15,832 nt of DNA from JBFELU01 sp041572755 (lineage in GTDB: Bacteria; Actinomycetota; Acidimicrobiia; Spongiisociales; UBA11373): the NCBI GenBank assembly GCA_041572755.1, contig JBFFRY010000042.1, forward strand, positions 1 to 15,832. Direction: 5' to 3'. This document shows positions 13,865-15,832 of the stretch, in pieces. How positions within the stretch are numbered: position 1 is the stretch's first letter; each line of letters opens with the position of its first letter. The notes under the pieces were generated by a model. That model had not been told where the DNA came from, searched no databases, and saw only the letters and a program-made list of their open reading frames with translations. Made by a program: the position numbers and the translations under genes.

Positions 13865-14686
13865 CTACAGGTGGACGACCAGCCACCCACCGCGAGCGAC
13901 GATGACCATCACGTTCAGCACCGCGACACACAGTGTCAGTGTCCAGGCGGCCCGCAGGTGACCGGTGAGGCCGCTCGCGACCACGGCGACGACGGCCGCC
14001 GAGGCAACGGCCACCAATCCCGAGCCCAGCAGTCCGGGCCCACCCGGCGGCATCGCCGCGAGCACGGCAGTGGCGGCGGCCATCAGAAGCGCCGCCGAGA
14101 ACAGCGACACGCCGGGACCGATCCTGTGCGGCAGGCCCCGGACTCCGGTGGCGGCATCGCCTCCGAAGTCGGGCAGAGTGTTGACGAAGTGGGCACCGGT
14201 GCCCATCAACGCGGCGGCGATGGTCGCCCAAGCCGGGGGCCACGGGTGCCCGGGCAGGCCAAGGGTGATGAAGGAGGGGAGCAGGCCAAAGGCGATCATG
14301 TAGGGCACCGCGCTGGCGACCGTGCTCTGCAGCCACCCGTTGTAGGACCAGGCAAGGGCCACTGCTGCAAGGTGGACCGAGCCGGCACGCCACCCAGACA
14401 TCATCGACAGTGGCACACAGACGAGCCCGGCGGCCAAGGCACCGGCACCCACGGTCTTGGCGGCCACCCCACCGGCGACGATCGGCTTGTCAACGCGCCC
14501 TGCCAGGCGATCACGGTGTCGGTCCAAGTAGTCGTTGCTCCATCCAACCGAGAGCTGTCCCGACAGCACCGCCACGGCAACCCAGACCGATCCGGGACCC
14601 CGTCCCGCAGACACAGCGAGGAGGGTGGCGGCGGCGGTCACCGTCAGGGTGGGCCGTAAGTGGGACGCTTGTAGGAGAGCGATCAT
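13865..14686 (-). CDS. UbiA-family prenyltransferase
   Basis: The protein is 273 aa from the ATG at 14686; the frame is open upstream to 14842 but that extension is alanine/arginine-rich and not membrane-like. The ribosome site is weak. The first polyprenyl-diphosphate/Mg2+-binding motif is GWSNDYLDRHRD with Asn51, Asp52, Asp55 and Asp59. The second is NTLPDFGGDAATGVRGLPHRIG with Asp173 and Asp177. About eight hydrophobic helices fill the rest, as expected. UbiA enzymes are membrane proteins that attach a polyprenyl chain to an acceptor (quinone precursors, haem, sugars or others). The acceptor here is unknown, and no quinone or haem genes are adjacent. It starts 261 bp beyond the 3' end of the tRNA gene and is on the same strand. 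Confidence 0.9.
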   Translation of the reverse strand: MIALLQASHLRPTLTVTAAATLLAVSAGRGPGSVWVAVAVLSGQLSVGWSNDYLDRHRDRLAGRVDKPIVAGGVAAKTVGAGALAAGLVCVPLSMMSGWRAGSVHLAAVALAWSYNGWLQSTVASAVPYMIAFGLLPSFITLGLPGHPWPPAWATIAAALMGTGAHFVNTLPDFGGDAATGVRGLPHRIGPGVSLFSAALLMAAATAVLAAMPPGGPGLLGSGLVAVASAAVVAVVASGLTGHLRAAWTLTLCVAVLNVMVIVARGGWLVVHL

Positions 14687-14934
14687 CCGACCCAGTTTCG
14701 CCGATCCACGCAAAGAACGGGCGGCAGCCTGTCGGAGGCGGGCTGGCGCCGGCCCCGGGGTCCGCAGCGAGCTCGCCGAGCCCTTCGAAACGCTGCTGTC
14801 CGACGAGATCACCACCGCCGCCCGAGAACGGGCCGAGATCATCGACCGAGAGTGGCGAGAAGTCGCCGAAGACTGGTCAGAAGCAACGGAGGGTGATCTG
14901 GTCGGAGCCGGCGTTCACTCGTGCCGGGGTTTGA

Positions 14935-14944
14935 GTTTCGAAAC
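14935..14944. repeat. Perfect 10-bp palindrome GTTTCGAAAC next to the tRNA 3' end
   Basis: GTTTCGAAAC at 14935-14944 is its own reverse complement and lies two bases beyond the encoded CCA of the minus-strand tRNA. A second hairpin, CCGGC (14908-14912) with GCCGG (14923-14927), follows. They may take part in termination or 3'-end processing of the tRNA transcript, but neither has a U tract and both are short. Confidence 0.3.
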
Positions 14945-14946
14945 GT

Positions 14947-15023
<77 letters not shown>

Positions 15024-15046
15024 GCCCTCCGATTGTACGGCCCCGC

Positions 15047-15832
15047 TCAGCGGCGGCGGCGGCGCCCCGCGCGGCGGGACAACTCCACATTGGAGACCCG
15101 CTTGAACTCGACCTTCTCCGGCTCGAAGGCCGCGAGGTCGGTGAGACGGGGGTCGTTGGAGTACATCTTGGTGATCTCGGTGTGGAGACCCGAGGCCCGC
15201 TGGATACGCTGCACCTCGACCACCTGATCCCACTCCACCAGGGTCACCACCAAGCCGCTCTCCCCCGCCCGGGCGGTCCGGCCCGAGCGGTGAATGAAAC
15301 TCTTGTAGTCGGCGGGCGGGTCGTAGTGAATCACCACGTCGACATCGTCGATGTGGAGGCCCCGGGCCGCCACGTTGGTGGCCACCAACACCGGCAATTC
15401 GCCGGAGCGGAACCGGCCCAGCGCCTTCTCCCGGTCGCGTTGACGCCGGTCGCCGTGGATGGCGCCCGCCGAGATACCTTCCTTCTCGAGCCGCTCGGCG
15501 ACCCGGTCGGCGGCCCGTTTCGTGGCGACGAACACGAGGGACCGATCGAAGTTGCGGGTGATGGCGGCCGCCACCTTGGCCTTGTCCATGTGGTGGACCG
15601 CCAGGAACCGGTGCTCCTGGGTGTCGACCACCTGTGTCTTCGACTCCGCCTCGTGACGGACCGGATCCTGGAGGTACCGGGTGATGAGCGAACGGACCTG
15701 GCCGTCGAGGGTGGCCGAGAACAGCATGGTCTGAGCCGACGGGTCGATCCGTTCCATGATGCGGTGCACCTGGGGCAGGAACCCCATGTCGGCCATCTGG
15801 TCGGCCTCGTCGATCACCACCGTGTCGACGTC
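15047..15832 (-). CDS. DEAD-box ATP-dependent RNA helicase (partial, cut by window end)
   Basis: The gene runs off the right edge; 261 codons of its 3' part are visible, starting DVDTVVIDEADQM. Present are motif II (DEAD), motif III (SAT in MLFSATLDGQ), motif IV (SLVFVATKRAAD), the AIHGDRRQRDRE segment, motif V (VATNVAARGLHIDDVDVVIHYD) and motif VI (HRSGRTARAG). The Q motif and motifs I-Ib lie outside the window. After the helicase core a short tail ends in a basic GRRRRR. DEAD-box proteins unwind short RNA duplexes using ATP and act in ribosome assembly, mRNA decay or cold adaptation; the short basic tail resembles RhlE-type proteins but does not identify a subtype. It is followed by the CAU tRNA gene. 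Confidence 0.95.
   Translation of the reverse strand, partial: DVDTVVIDEADQMADMGFLPQVHRIMERIDPSAQTMLFSATLDGQVRSLITRYLQDPVRHEAESKTQVVDTQEHRFLAVHHMDKAKVAAAITRNFDRSLVFVATKRAADRVAERLEKEGISAGAIHGDRRQRDREKALGRFRSGELPVLVATNVAARGLHIDDVDVVIHYDPPADYKSFIHRSGRTARAGESGLVVTLVEWDQVVEVQRIQRASGLHTEITKMYSNDPRLTDLAAFEPEKVEFKRVSNVELSRRAGRRRRR

Overview
The window is GC-rich, gene-dense bacterial DNA with short intergenic gaps, strong purine-rich ribosome binding sites and many ATGA/TGATG-type gene overlaps. High GC, a complete Flp/Tad pilus cluster without a secretin gene, a Sec-exported RTX-repeat protein, a DM13 protein and a stand-alone Mrr N-terminal domain together suggest a high-GC actinobacterium, perhaps of the Acidimicrobiia. 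That placement is inference; the sequence here contains no rRNA or marker gene that would settle it.

Left part (1 to about 4000, all genes on the minus strand): a strong 13-bp hairpin terminator, a secreted RTX/haemolysin-type calcium-binding repeat protein, a phosphoribosyltransferase-nitroreductase pair that is probably co-transcribed, a small dimeric alpha/beta-barrel (NIPSNAP-like) protein, a stand-alone Mrr N-terminal winged-helix protein, a possible dodecin fragment, and a membrane-anchored DM13 protein. A small plus-strand lipoprotein gene follows at 4371.

Central part (about 4900 to 13542, plus strand): a LuxR-type regulator with a degenerate receiver domain, then an uninterrupted Tad (tight adherence) pilus operon: flp pilin, TadE-like and TadG-like pseudopilins, CpaB/RcpC, TadZ/CpaE ATPase, TadA/CpaF secretion ATPase, a fusion of an exported von Willebrand factor A (vWA) domain to the TadB platform protein, and TadC. 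Seven of the eight genes overlap or touch their neighbour by 1 to 13 nt; the only gap is 9 nt. No prepilin peptidase (TadV/CpaA) or secretin (RcpA/CpaC) is present. The regulator's promoter region carries a perfect 10-bp inverted repeat overlapping a plausible -10 box, and the flp leader carries an imperfect inverted repeat and repeated TAGTCAC motifs, so the regulator may control itself and the pilus operon.

Right part (13543 to the end, minus strand): a decayed DUF2254 membrane-protein N-terminus, a UbiA-family prenyltransferase, a tRNA with CAU anticodon and encoded CCA, and the C-terminal two-thirds of a DEAD-box RNA helicase cut by the window edge.

The most notable feature is the vWA-TadB fusion, which puts a complete metal-ion-dependent adhesion site outside the membrane on the pilus platform itself, next to a regulator whose receiver lacks key phosphorylation residues.
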